64,000 bases of DNA from assembly GCF_913777625.1 (NCBI RefSeq), contig NZ_CAJYTI010000005.1, positions 46,758 to 110,757 of the forward strand. Direction: 5' to 3'. The position numbers and the translations under genes are program-made. The stretch comes from an uncultured Sphingomonas sp. Its GTDB lineage: Bacteria > Pseudomonadota > Alphaproteobacteria > Sphingomonadales > Sphingomonadaceae. Every line of letters starts with the position of its first letter. Position 1 is the stretch's first letter. This document shows, one piece after another, positions 26,795 through 36,583 of this stretch. The notes beneath the pieces are model-generated. The model saw only the letters and a program-made list of their open reading frames with translations, did not search any database and was not told the DNA's origin.

Positions 26795-27532
26795 GTGCCG
26801 ACGTACCCGTTGACGCGATTCAACGAGCAGGCCTCGATGACCGACGCCGAGGCGGCGTTGCTGCGCGGGCTTGGTGAATCCGCCGTGTTGTATCGGCAGC
26901 GGAGCATCATTCGTCGTGAACGCCAGCCCGTGGAGGCCATCTATCTGCTGCTCGAAGGCTGGGCGACTTCGGCCATCCGCCTGCCCAACGGGCAACGCCA
27001 GATCGTGAAAGTGCATATCACCGGGGACATGATGGGCACACCGAGCATGGTGCTCGATACCGCCGCCGACACGCTTACCGCGGTTACCGATTGTCGTGTG
27101 GCAACGTTGTCATTCTCGCACCTGCGCGAGCTGCTGATCTCCCATCCGCGGATGGGGCCGTTGTTCTTCATGTCGGTGCAGATCGAGCGGCTGGCGCTGA
27201 TGGATATTGTCGCCGCGCTTGGCAAATCCTCTGCGCGCGAGCGGCTGATACAGCTGCTGCTCGACCTGCACGACCGGCTCGCCAAGATCGGTGCGGTGGA
27301 GGAGGGCAGATTTGACATGCCCTTGACGCAGGAACTGCTGGGTGATGTGCTCGGTCTGACCGCGGTCCACGTTAACCGCACGATGCGGATGCTCGAACGC
27401 GAAGGGCTGATCGCGCGTCAGGGCCAGCGCGTGGTCCTTTCCGATGTGGAGCGGCTGCGCCGTATCTCGCCGGTACCACCGCGCAAGGTTCGCTTCGACC
27501 CGGCGTGGATGCCGGCGCCCGGCGAGATGTAA
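26795..27532 (+). CDS. Crp/Fnr family transcriptional regulator
   Basis: A 245-residue regulator with a cyclic-nucleotide-binding fold (about 10-125) and a C-terminal winged helix (about 150-230) with LTQELLGDVLGLTAVHVNRTMRMLEREGLI. It lacks the N-terminal Cys cluster of FNR, and the cAMP-binding residues of CRP are not evident, so the signal is unknown. The start is GTG 26795, supported by AAGGGGAGG eight bases upstream; the frame is open to 26720. In the gene-free 211 bp before it I see a TATAAT at 26651-26656 but no good -35. It converges on the histidine kinase gene, 6 bp apart. Confidence 0.86.
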   Translation: MPTYPLTRFNEQASMTDAEAALLRGLGESAVLYRQRSIIRRERQPVEAIYLLLEGWATSAIRLPNGQRQIVKVHITGDMMGTPSMVLDTAADTLTAVTDCRVATLSFSHLRELLISHPRMGPLFFMSVQIERLALMDIVAALGKSSARERLIQLLLDLHDRLAKIGAVEEGRFDMPLTQELLGDVLGLTAVHVNRTMRMLEREGLIARQGQRVVLSDVERLRRISPVPPRKVRFDPAWMPAPGEM

Positions 27533-27538
27533 CGGGCC

Positions 27539-29473
27539 TCAGTTGAGCAGCGCGTCGACCGCGTCCAGCAACTCGCGTTCCCGGAACGGCTTGCGCAGTT
27601 GCGGCACGTCGCCCGGCAGGTCCTCTGCCGTGTCCGTATAGCCGGTGAGTAGCAGGAAGGGCTGCGGCAGCCCCGCGCCCCGGGCACGCTGGATGAACTC
27701 GCCGCCGGTGCCGCCCGGCATCATGTAATCGGTGATCACCAGCGCGGTCGCGGGTGCGTCGGCAAGCGCCGCCATGCCCTGGCTCAGCGATTCCGCCTCG
27801 GTCACCGCATGGCCGTGCGCGCGCAATACTTCTGCTGCGGCCTCGCGCACGGCGGGATCGTCGTCGACCAGGAGGATGCTGGCGGTGCGGGTAGGGCGGC
27901 CCCTCGCCGTGTCGGCCAGCGGAGCGGGCATGTCGGTCGCCGGCAGAAGCAACGTCGCGCTGGTGCCTTGGCCCGGCGCACTTTCCAGTAACAGCCGCCC
28001 TGCGGATTGCTCGGCAAAGCCATGGACCATCGACAGGCCGAGGCCGGTCCCGCGGTCCCCGGTCTTGGTGGTGAAGAACGGCTCCATCGCCCGGCGAAGC
28101 GTGGCCGCGTCCATGCCCGAGCCATCATCGTGCACCGCCAGCGCCAGATACGCGCCGCGCGCCAGCCCGCGCAGCTCCTCGCGGCGCGGTGGCCGTGCGG
28201 AGATCACGATGGTGCCGCTGATCCGTCCCTTGGTCTTGATCGCGTCGCGGGCGTTGATCACCAGGTTCAGGACCGCGAGCTCCAGCTGGTTGCGATCGGC
28301 GCGCACGGCGGGCAGATCCTGCACGCAGTGAACCGTGCAGGCGATCGTCGGGCCTACCGATCGTTGCAGCAGTTCCTGAAGATCTTCGAGCATGGCCGGC
28401 ACCCGGATTGCCTCCGGCATCAGCGTCTGGCGCTTCGCATAGGCGAGCAGCCGCGCGACCAGGCTGCGGGCGCGCTCGGCGCTCTGGGTGGCGCTGTCGA
28501 TATAGCGGCGTGCCTTGGCGTCCTCTCCCATCCGCGCCCGTAGCAGATCGAGCCCGCCGAGGATCGGCGTCAGCAGGTTGTTGAGATCGTGCGCCACGCC
28601 GCCGGTGAGCCGCCCCAGCGCTTCGAGCCGCTGCGCCTGGAGTGTCGCGGCCTGCCGCCGCCGGAAGCGGCGCAGCTCGAGGAAGAAGGCCAAGCCCAGG
28701 GCTGCGAACAGCGCCAGGGCGAGGAGCCCGCCACCGATCAGCACGAGCCGTGTCTGTCGGGTAAGCGCGGTGAAGCTGCCCTTCGGCACGGCGACTTCCG
28801 CGCGCCAGCCGGCTTCCGGGATGGGGGTCACCACGGTCTGCGCCGCATCCTGCGGCACGGTGCCCGATTCCGCGATCACCGTGCCGCGCGCGTCGACCAG
28901 GCGTAGATGCCAGTCGCCCGGCACCTCCTCGTCGAGGAGCAGGCGCTGCATCGCGCGGGCCGGGACTATTGCGGAAACCAGATAGCGGGCAGCGCCATGG
29001 TACAGCACCGGGGCGCGGACCGCGAAAGCCATCGACCCACCCGGCCCGCGGAGCACCGGGCCCACTTGCGGCCGGCGGGTCCGCACCGCGACCGCGAGGC
29101 TGGTGGGATCGACCACCCTGCCGAGCCGGCCACCGATCGGCCGGGGAATGTCGAGCAGCCGGTTACCGTCGGTATCCGCAACGCTCAGCGCCGCCCAATC
29201 GGGATGGTCTTCCAGCAACCGCATGCCGAGCAGCGTGAAACGCGCGCGATCGATGCTGCCGTCCAGCGATGGCGAGCGGCTGATCATCTTCACCGCATCG
29301 AGGGTGGCGGCGACCTCCCGGCCGACGATCCGCGCCGTCGATCGACTGGCGAGCGTCGCCTGACGATCAAGGGCAATGTGCCGTTCGCGAAGCGTCACCG
29401 CGCCATAGGCAGCCCCGAGCACGACGATCGGCACCATGCCGGTAAGACCCATCAGGATCAGCGAACGTCGCAC
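27539..29473 (-). CDS. hybrid sensor histidine kinase/response regulator
   Basis: A 644-residue membrane sensor. Two transmembrane helices (about 5-27 and 245-267) flank a periplasmic sensor of about 215 residues resembling a dCache/PAS-like fold. Then follow HisKA with the phospho-acceptor His295 in GGVAHDLNNLLTPI, an HATPase domain (NLVINARDAI as N box, DDGSGMD, GTGLGLSMVHG) and a C-terminal receiver (ILLVDDDPAVRE, phospho-Asp near 582 in ITDYMMPGGTGGEF, Lys in LRKPF). There is no separate response regulator next to it. It lies downstream of, and on the same strand as, the PQQ glucose dehydrogenase gene, 117 bp apart, so a link to sugar oxidation is possible but unproven. Confidence 0.92.
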   Translation of the reverse strand: MRRSLILMGLTGMVPIVVLGAAYGAVTLRERHIALDRQATLASRSTARIVGREVAATLDAVKMISRSPSLDGSIDRARFTLLGMRLLEDHPDWAALSVADTDGNRLLDIPRPIGGRLGRVVDPTSLAVAVRTRRPQVGPVLRGPGGSMAFAVRAPVLYHGAARYLVSAIVPARAMQRLLLDEEVPGDWHLRLVDARGTVIAESGTVPQDAAQTVVTPIPEAGWRAEVAVPKGSFTALTRQTRLVLIGGGLLALALFAALGLAFFLELRRFRRRQAATLQAQRLEALGRLTGGVAHDLNNLLTPILGGLDLLRARMGEDAKARRYIDSATQSAERARSLVARLLAYAKRQTLMPEAIRVPAMLEDLQELLQRSVGPTIACTVHCVQDLPAVRADRNQLELAVLNLVINARDAIKTKGRISGTIVISARPPRREELRGLARGAYLALAVHDDGSGMDAATLRRAMEPFFTTKTGDRGTGLGLSMVHGFAEQSAGRLLLESAPGQGTSATLLLPATDMPAPLADTARGRPTRTASILLVDDDPAVREAAAEVLRAHGHAVTEAESLSQGMAALADAPATALVITDYMMPGGTGGEFIQRARGAGLPQPFLLLTGYTDTAEDLPGDVPQLRKPFRERELLDAVDALLN

Positions 29474-29590
29474 GTGGCACGGTCCCCGCTACACGGGCCG
29501 CTGCTGCCCGCACCGAAGCAGGCAAGTATTTCACCTTGAAAGTCAAACCTATATCCTGGATCAATACCTAGGCCGTAACGATCCTCACGT

Positions 29591-31993
29591 TCACGGTGCG
29601 GCACGCGGCAATGCATAGGCGATGATCGAATCGCCGCGCTTCGTCCCCAGCGACCCGTGGCCCCCGGCCGCGATCACCACGAACTGGCGCTGGCTCCGGG
29701 CGGACCAGTAGCTCATCGGCGTCGCCTGGCCGCCGGCGGGCAGCCGGCCGCGCCACAGCACCTTGCCCGTGGTGACGTCGTAGGCGCGCAGATAGTAATC
29801 GAGCGCCGATCCCATGAACGCCACGCCGCCTGCGGTCAGCATCGGCCCGCCCAGCGAGGGGACGCCCAGCTTGAAGGGCAGCGGTACCGGCGTCTGGTCG
29901 CGTGAGGTGCCGTTGCGGTGCTGCCAGACCTTCTTGCCACTGACGAGGTCGATGCCGGCGACATAACCCCAGGGCGGCGCCTGGCAGGGCAGGCCGAGCG
30001 CCGAGAGGAACGGATTGAGTGCGACGGCGAAGGGGGCGCCGGTGTTCGGGTTGAAACCCTTGATGTCCGATCCGCTGAAGTCCGAGCCGCCGGCCGGTCC
30101 GCGCAGCTTGGGATCGGCGGCGTCCGATTCCTTGCGCGGCACCAGCCGATCGACGAACGCCATGTAATTGGGGTGGGCGAAGGCGATCATCCGCACCGGA
30201 TCGATCGCCATCCCGCCCCAGTCCATCACCCCGAAATTGCCGGGGAAGACCAGCGTGCCCTGCTGCGAGGGCGGGGTGTAGGGCCCTTCATAGCGAAGCC
30301 GCTTGAACTTGATGCGGCAGGCAAGCTGGTCGAACATCGTGGCACCCCACATGTCCGCATCGGTCACGCGGGTCTTCGCCATCAGGCTCAGCGCGGATTC
30401 GGGCTGGGTGGGGGAGGTGCGATCGCCGGGTGCGGCACCCTGCGGCACGGGGATTTCGCGCACCGGGATCACCGGCTGGCCGGTGCGCCGATCGAGCACG
30501 AACAGATTGCCCGTCTTGGTCGACTGGACCAGCGCGGGGACTCGCCCGCGGCCCGGCAGGTCGAGGTCCACCAGAGCCGGCTGGGCGGGGACGTCCATGT
30601 CCCACAGGTCGTGATGGACCGTCTGGAAGCGCCAGCGGACCTTGCCGGTCGCCGCCTCCAGCGCGATCACCGAGGTGGCGAAGCGTTCGGTCTCCGGCGT
30701 GCGGCGGCCGCCCCATTGGTCGATCGCCGCCATGCCGGTGGGGATATAGACCAGGCCCAGCGCCGGATCGGCAGCGGCGATCGTCCAGCTGTTCGGGCTG
30801 GAGGGGGTGTAGCGCCCGGCGCCGGCGGCCTTGGGGGTGGTGTCGTTGGGATTGGCGGGATCGAACGCCCAGACGGCCCGGCCGGTGTTCACGTCATAGG
30901 CGCGTACCACGCCCGAGGGCATGAAGGTCGTCTTGTTGTCATAGACCGCGCCGCCGAAGATCGCGAGGTTGCCGAGGATGACGGGCGGCGAGGTGATCTG
31001 CCACCAGCCGCGCTGCTGGCCCGGGAGACCGGGCCAGACATCGACCTGGCCGTTGGTCCCGAAGCCGGGGCAGGGGCGGCCGCTCGCCGCATCCAGTGCG
31101 ATCAGCCGGGCGTCGTTGGTGCCCATGATGATCCGGTTGGCGCAGAGGCCACCCGTGCCGGGGGCGGCGCCGTTGCTGTGGTAGGAAACACCGCGGCAGG
31201 TGAGGTGCTGCATGTCCTGCGAGGCGCGGATTTGCGGGTCGTAGCGCCAGACCTGCTTGCCCGTCTCGGCATCGAGCGCGAAGACGATGTTGTGGGGCGA
31301 GCAGAGATAGACGCGGTCGCCCACCTTGATCGGCGTCACCTCATAGGTGAACTCATCGGGATCGGTGCCGGTCTTGAGGTCGCCGGTGTGGAATTCCCAT
31401 GCCTTTTCGAGCTTGGCGACGTTGGCGGGCGTGATCTGGTCGATCGGCGACCAGCGATCGCCGCGCCACGAGCGGCCATAGGCGTCCCAGTCCTCCTTGG
31501 GGGTGCCGCCCAGCACGCTTGCGGGCGCGATGCCACGGGCGCCCGGCAGTTCGCCGCTGAGATCGTGCGGGTTGGTGAAGGCAGTGGCGAGCAGCACCAG
31601 CGCCGCGATCCCGAGGCTGCCGACCAGCGGCCAGGCGCGGCCCGGCCAGCGCGGCGAGCCGAGGCGGCGCACCACCGCGGGGAGCGCCAGCACGATGCCG
31701 AGCGGCACGAGGATGTCGCCGCGCGGCGCCAGCGCCCAGAAATCCCATCCGGCTTCGGCGACCGCCCAGACCATCGTCGCAACCAGCAGCGCCGCGTAGA
31801 GCAGCAGCGCGGCAGGGTTGCGGCGATGGAGTAGCCAGCCGCTCACGATCAGCGCGACGCCGGCGAGCAGATAATAGAGCGAGCCCCCCAGCAGGGCGAG
31901 CCACAAGCCGCCGCCGCCGATCGCCAGCCCCACCAGCGCGAGGACCACTGCCAGGATGGTGAGCATGCGCGAGGATCGTTGCGGGTCGGCCAT
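29591..31993 (-). CDS. gcd: membrane-bound PQQ-dependent glucose dehydrogenase
   Basis: An 800-residue quinoprotein, close to the 796 of E. coli Gcd. Five N-terminal helices (about 10-150) anchor it and bind ubiquinone. The periplasmic eight-bladed propeller starts about residue 170 (DWDAYGRSWRGDRWSPIDQITPANV) with WEFHTGD, QVWRYDPQ and VWAFDPANPNDT-type blade repeats. It oxidises glucose to gluconolactone and feeds electrons to the respiratory chain. PQQ synthesis genes are not in the window. ATG 31993 with GGAG nine bases upstream is the start; the frame stays open for 330 codons more as a shadow. Confidence 0.94.
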   Translation of the reverse strand: MADPQRSSRMLTILAVVLALVGLAIGGGGLWLALLGGSLYYLLAGVALIVSGWLLHRRNPAALLLYAALLVATMVWAVAEAGWDFWALAPRGDILVPLGIVLALPAVVRRLGSPRWPGRAWPLVGSLGIAALVLLATAFTNPHDLSGELPGARGIAPASVLGGTPKEDWDAYGRSWRGDRWSPIDQITPANVAKLEKAWEFHTGDLKTGTDPDEFTYEVTPIKVGDRVYLCSPHNIVFALDAETGKQVWRYDPQIRASQDMQHLTCRGVSYHSNGAAPGTGGLCANRIIMGTNDARLIALDAASGRPCPGFGTNGQVDVWPGLPGQQRGWWQITSPPVILGNLAIFGGAVYDNKTTFMPSGVVRAYDVNTGRAVWAFDPANPNDTTPKAAGAGRYTPSSPNSWTIAAADPALGLVYIPTGMAAIDQWGGRRTPETERFATSVIALEAATGKVRWRFQTVHHDLWDMDVPAQPALVDLDLPGRGRVPALVQSTKTGNLFVLDRRTGQPVIPVREIPVPQGAAPGDRTSPTQPESALSLMAKTRVTDADMWGATMFDQLACRIKFKRLRYEGPYTPPSQQGTLVFPGNFGVMDWGGMAIDPVRMIAFAHPNYMAFVDRLVPRKESDAADPKLRGPAGGSDFSGSDIKGFNPNTGAPFAVALNPFLSALGLPCQAPPWGYVAGIDLVSGKKVWQHRNGTSRDQTPVPLPFKLGVPSLGGPMLTAGGVAFMGSALDYYLRAYDVTTGKVLWRGRLPAGGQATPMSYWSARSQRQFVVIAAGGHGSLGTKRGDSIIAYALPRAAP

Positions 31994-32236
31994 GGCGTGC
32001 TCCGGAACCGGTATCGGGGGAATGCCCGCCAAACCTGTCGGCCGCGCCGGGGTTCCGAAGCGAGGGGGTACTAGGCAAGTTTTTCCTAGCGCCCGCGCCG
32101 ATGGCGGCCCCGCTGTTTCTATAAGAGACGGACGGGGACGTGTTTGGAGTCCCCTGCGCGCAGCGGAGCAGGCCTTGGCAGAACGCATCATTCGTCGGAG
32201 CGGCGCCGGGCCGATGCTGGTCCTGGGCAGATTCCG

Positions 32237-33424
32237 GTGAGGATCCTCTTCTATCTTCCGGCGGTGACGCCGTGGTGGTTCGATCAGGTTATCGAGCCGC
32301 TGATCCGCCGTGTCGCACCCGTGGCCGACGTGCATGTACTGGCGCCGGCACCCTGGCAGAATACCGGCATCGGCCCCGACCAGCTGCAGCGCTGCGCCGA
32401 TCTCGATCGCGTGCAATGGTCGATCGTCGACGATTCCGATCACCCCAGCCTGCGCAGTGCCCCGACCGAGCCGGGCGCGGTGATCGCGTTCGTCCGCACG
32501 CTGGCGCCCGATCTGGTGCTGTGCCGCAGCGCCGACCTTGATACGCCGCGCCAGTTTCCCGGAATCGTCCGCCATGTGATGGAGGCGGTGATCGCCCCCT
32601 TTGATCTGGGCGCACGGACGAACATGGTCCATTTCACCGATGCGCCGTTCGTCCAGGGCCGCATGCCGACGCTGTCCCCCGCCGATGCAGTTCGGCTGGA
32701 GGCGATGATCGCACCCTTCTGGGAGGACATGCAGGCACATTGGGCCACGGTGGTGCCCGACCGGGCCGCCGTGTATCGCGCCTATGGGGTACCGCTTGAT
32801 CGTCCGGTGGTGCTGCTGCCGCTCGAATATGCCCATGCGGAGAATTTCTACCGCCAACATCGCCCCGCCAGTCTGAGCGACGAGGCGCTGGTCGCGCACG
32901 CCGCCGCGCTTGCAGACGCCGCGGGGGTGACGCTGGTGGTGACCGATCACCCGCTCAACGCGCTGCATGCCGACCGCGTGGCACTGCACGCGGCGGTCGC
33001 GGCGCTCGGCACACCGATCCTAGCCGATCCGACGACGCTCGCCCTTCCGCCCACCCTGGCATTGCTGCGCCACGCCGACGGCGCGCTGCTGGGAGATTCG
33101 AAGACGTTCGGGATTGCCGCCGCCTTCGGTACCCCGATGGCGCGGCTGTCGCGGTTCGAAAGCGCACCCTGGCTGCATATGGAACAGGACCTGCCCCGAT
33201 TCTTCGCCGCGGTCGCGGCCGGCACCGCCGCGCGGCCCGACACCAGCGCTGCGCGCCGCTGGTTCGGCTATCATTATGCCGAGCAGGCACTGCACCCCAC
33301 CGATCCGGCGCTGGACGGTGCCGGCATCATTGCGCGCGCAACGTCGCCGCTCGACCCTGCGCGGTGGCCGGAAAGCCTCCGACTGCTGGAACGCTACGCT
33401 GCGCCCGAGGAGCTGGCAGCATGA
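32237..33424 (+). CDS. capsule-type glycosyltransferase-like protein, first gene of Kdo-like operon
   Basis: A 395-residue cytoplasmic protein with the look of a GT-B glycosyltransferase: RILFYLPAVTPWWFDQVIEPL at the start, then PVVLLPLEYAHAENFYRQHRP, VVTDHPLNALHAD and LLGDSKTFGIAAAFGTPMARL. The last two are like the donor-site segments of capsule polysaccharide proteins such as KpsS/KpsC, which transfer Kdo. The assignment is by style and context only. The start is GTG 32237 (VRILFYLP); the open frame begins at 32144. The next gene overlaps by ATGA, and together they form a four-gene operon with sugar-acid synthesis genes. The preceding 243 bp (31994-32236) hold no gene. Confidence 0.6.
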   Translation: MRILFYLPAVTPWWFDQVIEPLIRRVAPVADVHVLAPAPWQNTGIGPDQLQRCADLDRVQWSIVDDSDHPSLRSAPTEPGAVIAFVRTLAPDLVLCRSADLDTPRQFPGIVRHVMEAVIAPFDLGARTNMVHFTDAPFVQGRMPTLSPADAVRLEAMIAPFWEDMQAHWATVVPDRAAVYRAYGVPLDRPVVLLPLEYAHAENFYRQHRPASLSDEALVAHAAALADAAGVTLVVTDHPLNALHADRVALHAAVAALGTPILADPTTLALPPTLALLRHADGALLGDSKTFGIAAAFGTPMARLSRFESAPWLHMEQDLPRFFAAVAAGTAARPDTSAARRWFGYHYAEQALHPTDPALDGAGIIARATSPLDPARWPESLRLLERYAAPEELAA

Positions 33425-34419
33425 AGATGGGAGCCATCGCCCGCGTCCTCGATTCTGCGCCCGGTAGTGCGCTCGCCTGGGCCGGTGAGGTGATTGCCGC
33501 AGAGCGTCGTGCGCTGCAGGCGTTCGAAGCGGTGCTGCCGCCGTCGCTCGCCGACGCCATCGCCGCGATCGCGGGCCAGCCGGGGCCGTTGGTCTGCCTG
33601 GGCATGGGCAAGTCCGGCCTGATCGCCGCCAAGGTCGCGGCGACCTTTTCGAGCCTGGGGATGCCCGCCTTCACGCTAAACGCGGGTGAAGCCGCCCATG
33701 GCGATCTGGGCGCGGTGCAGGACGGCAAGATCGTGCTGCTCTTCTCGAACAGCGGCACCACCGACGAGATCCTGCGCATCCTGCCGCTGCTCAAGGCGCG
33801 CGCCTGCCTGCTGATCGGCGTGGTCGGGCGGATCGATTCGCCGCTCGGGCGCGCGGTCGATATCGTCATCCCCGCGATCACGGCGGGCGAGGCCGATCAT
33901 ATCGGCATGGCGCCGACCTGCAGCACGACGCTCCAGCTCGCGATCGGCGATGCGCTGGCGGTGGCGGTCAGCCGTAGCCGCGGTTTCAGCCGGGCCGACT
34001 TTCTGCGCCATCACCCCGCCGGGCTGTTGGGGCGCCATTCGATTCCGCTGCGTACGCTGATGCGCACCGGCGACGAACTGCCGATGGTCGGACCCGAGAC
34101 TCCCGTCGTCGACCTGCTCGCGACGATGTCGGCGGGGCGGATGGGCGCGGCCTGCGTCGTCGATGCCGATCAGCGCCTGCTCGGGCTGGTGGTCGACGGC
34201 GATGTCCGCCGACACTTCCAGTCGCGCCGCGAGGTCTACGACACCCCCGCCGCCTTGCTGATGCAGCCGCATCCGCAAGTGATCGACGTCGCCGCCACCT
34301 TGGGCGACGCCCTGCTCCGCGTGCGCGAGCATGACGGCGGGTTGCTGGTTCTGCCCGTGGTCGACGGCGAGGGACGTTTGCACGGCATGCTGCATGCCAA
34401 GGACATGATGAATGGCTAA
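33421..34419 (+). CDS. kdsD: KpsF/GutQ family arabinose-5-phosphate isomerase
   Basis: A 332-residue enzyme interconverting ribulose 5-phosphate and arabinose 5-phosphate, the precursor of Kdo. The SIS domain (about 45-195) has GMGKSGLIAAKVAATFSSLG, NAGEAAHGDLG, FSNSGTTDEI and APTCSTTLQLAIGDALA, which are diagnostic. Two CBS domains follow (about 215-330). The usual HPGGSLGR is HPAGLLGR here. It overlaps the glycosyltransferase-like gene by four bases and the cytidylyltransferase fusion by eight, so all are translationally coupled. Confidence 0.92.
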   Translation: MKMGAIARVLDSAPGSALAWAGEVIAAERRALQAFEAVLPPSLADAIAAIAGQPGPLVCLGMGKSGLIAAKVAATFSSLGMPAFTLNAGEAAHGDLGAVQDGKIVLLFSNSGTTDEILRILPLLKARACLLIGVVGRIDSPLGRAVDIVIPAITAGEADHIGMAPTCSTTLQLAIGDALAVAVSRSRGFSRADFLRHHPAGLLGRHSIPLRTLMRTGDELPMVGPETPVVDLLATMSAGRMGAACVVDADQRLLGLVVDGDVRRHFQSRREVYDTPAALLMQPHPQVIDVAATLGDALLRVREHDGGLLVLPVVDGEGRLHGMLHAKDMMNG

Positions 34420-35740
34420 GCCTCTGAAGATCGTCGCCTTCGTGCCTGCCAAGGGCAATAGTGAACGCGTTTCCGACAAGAACACGCGCATCCTGGACGG
34501 CGAACACCTGTTCAAGCGCAAGCTGCTTCAGGCGCTGGACTGCCCGGCGATCACCGAGGTGTGCCTCGACACCGAGAGCAAGGCGATGGCCGACATGGCC
34601 AGCGACCTGCCGGTGACGTGGCTGCAGCGCCCGGCCGCGCTGGCGACCAACGCCACCGATGGCCACGGCATGTTCGCCTGGGAATGCGCGCAGCGCCCCG
34701 ACGCGGACATCTGGATCCAGCTGCTCTGCACCGCGCCCTTCGTGACTGCTGAGACGATCGGCCGTGCGATCGCGCGGCTGCTGGCGGAGCCGGAAGCGGA
34801 CAGCCTCGTCGCCGTCACCCGCGCCAAGCAATATTGCTGGGACGGGCAGGTGCCGGCCTATGGCAGCGGCCGCATCCCCAACAGCGTGGAATTGCCCGAG
34901 ACGATCGTCGAGGCGATGAGTCTCTACATGGTCCGCCGCACGGGCGAGGAGCCGGCCACCCGCCGCTTCGGCACCCGGCCGATCCTGTTCGACCTCGATC
35001 CGATCGAGCAGATCGACATCAATCATCACCACGATCTCGTCATCGCGGAAACCGTGGCCGCCGGCTTCCGCCAGGCCGAGGTGACCCGCTTCCGGGCGAT
35101 GCTGCCGCACCTCTCCTCGCCGGTCCTGTCCGATATCCTCAAGGAACGCGGCCACCGCGCGGTGCTGCCCAAGGCGCTGCGCCCGACCAGCGGGGGCAAG
35201 TTCCTCGGCCGCGCCAAGACGATCGAGCTCGCCGCGCTGGCCGAGCGGCCCGACCGCTCGCCCGACGGGCCCTGGCACGGCATCTACGGTGCGCTGCAAT
35301 CCTATCGCTTCGTGCGGCCCGGCGACGTGATCATGGTCGCCACCGATGTCCCCGAATATGCCTATTTCGGCGATCTCAACGCCAATCTCGCGATCCGTTC
35401 GGGCGCGGTGGGGGCGGTGATCGACGGGGCTACGCGGGATACCGCCGATGTCCGCGCGCTCGGCCTGCCGGTCTATGCCCGCGGCCAGACCTGTGACGAC
35501 ATCAAGTACGAAGGCACGCTCAAGGCGATGAACCGCCCGATCACGATGGGCGACGTCACGATCGCGAACGGCGATGTGGTATTTGCCGATGCGGATGGGA
35601 TAGTGGCGGTGCCGCGGGCGCTGTGGCCCGAGATCGAGGACGCCGCGTGGAACGTGCTCTCGAACGAGGCGCGAATCCGCATGGCGGCGGCACGTGGCCG
35701 CGACGTCGAGGCGATCCTCGCCGAATGCGGTGCGTTTTGA
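34412..35740 (+). CDS. acylneuraminate/Kdo-type cytidylyltransferase fused to an RraA-like domain
   Basis: A 442-residue fusion. Residues 1 to about 225 are a CMP-sugar synthetase of the NeuA/KdsB superfamily: [17 protein letters not shown] (nucleotide loop), then [16 protein letters not shown] and [13 protein letters not shown] metal residues. Residues about 265-435 are RraA-like (regulator of RNase E or 4-hydroxy-4-methyl-2-oxoglutarate aldolase fold). The aldolase signature IDGATRD is intact (Asp338, Arg342, Asp343), followed by GLPVYARG and [15 protein letters not shown]. The first half should activate a 2-keto-3-deoxy sugar acid with CTP. The role of the second half is unknown; it occupies the place where a KdsC phosphatase would be expected in the pathway. 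kdsA follows 11 bp later. Confidence 0.85.
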   Translation: MAKPLKIVAFVPAKGNSERVSDKNTRILDGEHLFKRKLLQALDCPAITEVCLDTESKAMADMASDLPVTWLQRPAALATNATDGHGMFAWECAQRPDADIWIQLLCTAPFVTAETIGRAIARLLAEPEADSLVAVTRAKQYCWDGQVPAYGSGRIPNSVELPETIVEAMSLYMVRRTGEEPATRRFGTRPILFDLDPIEQIDINHHHDLVIAETVAAGFRQAEVTRFRAMLPHLSSPVLSDILKERGHRAVLPKALRPTSGGKFLGRAKTIELAALAERPDRSPDGPWHGIYGALQSYRFVRPGDVIMVATDVPEYAYFGDLNANLAIRSGAVGAVIDGATRDTADVRALGLPVYARGQTCDDIKYEGTLKAMNRPITMGDVTIANGDVVFADADGIVAVPRALWPEIEDAAWNVLSNEARIRMAAARGRDVEAILAECGAF

Positions 35741-35751
35741 AGGATTTGACA

Positions 35752-36573
35752 ATGAAGACGGTCAAGGTTGGTAGCGTCGAGATCGCCAATGACAAGCCGT
35801 TCGTGCTCGTCGCCGGCCCCTGTGCGATGGAGAGCCGCGACCATGCCTTCGAAATGGCCGAGGCGCTGACCACCTTGTGCGCCACGCTAGGCATCGGCTT
35901 CATCTACAAGAGCTCGTTCGACAAGGGCAACCGCACCTCGATCGACGCACCGCGCGGCATTGGCATGGACGCGGCGCTGCAGGTGTTCGCCGACCTCAAG
36001 GCGACGTTCGGCTGCCCGGTGCTGACCGACGTGCACGACGCCGGCCAGTGTGCGCCGGTCGCCGAAGTGGTCGACGTGCTGCAGATTCCGGCCTTCCTCT
36101 GCCGCCAGACCGACCTGCTGGTCGCCGCCGCGCATACCGGTCGCGCGATCAACGTGAAGAAGGGGCAGTTCCTGGCCCCCTGGGACATGAAGAACGTCGC
36201 CAGGAAGATTGCCTCTTCGGGCAACGAGAATGTGATCCTGTGCGAGCGCGGCGCCAGCTTCGGCTACAACACGCTGGTGAGCGACATGCGCGCGCTGCCG
36301 ATCATGGCGGAGACCGGATACCCGGTGATGTTCGATGCCACCCACTCGGTGCAGCAGCCGGGCGGGCAGGGCGCCAGCTCGGGCGGCCAGCGCGAATTCG
36401 TGCCGGCGCTGGCCCGCGCCGCGATCGCGGTAGGCGTGGCGGCGGTGTTCATCGAGACCCATCAGGATCCCGACACCGCGCCCAGCGACGGCCCGAACAT
36501 GGTGCCGCTCGACCAGATGCCGGCGCTGCTCGCCCGGCTGAAGGCGTTCGACACGCTCGCCAAGGCGGGCTGA
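35752..36573 (+). CDS. kdsA: 3-deoxy-8-phosphooctulonate synthase
   Basis: A 273-residue TIM-barrel enzyme that condenses arabinose 5-phosphate with phosphoenolpyruvate to Kdo-8-phosphate. Motifs: [73 protein letters not shown] and ETHQDP. Cys24 in AGPC, in place of the Asn of E. coli KdsA, suggests the metal-dependent class. ATG 35752 follows the fusion gene closely. The four genes thus make arabinose 5-phosphate, Kdo-8-phosphate and a CMP-activated sugar. No KdsC phosphatase is in the window. Confidence 0.95.
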   Translation: MKTVKVGSVEIANDKPFVLVAGPCAMESRDHAFEMAEALTTLCATLGIGFIYKSSFDKGNRTSIDAPRGIGMDAALQVFADLKATFGCPVLTDVHDAGQCAPVAEVVDVLQIPAFLCRQTDLLVAAAHTGRAINVKKGQFLAPWDMKNVARKIASSGNENVILCERGASFGYNTLVSDMRALPIMAETGYPVMFDATHSVQQPGGQGASSGGQREFVPALARAAIAVGVAAVFIETHQDPDTAPSDGPNMVPLDQMPALLARLKAFDTLAKAG

Positions 36574-36583
36574 GCCTGCGGGT

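Noticed and set aside
31994..32989. N-terminal extension of the glucose dehydrogenase frame
   Set aside because: The family starts at ATG 31993 with a ribosome site; the extension overlaps the glycosyltransferase-like gene on the other strand.
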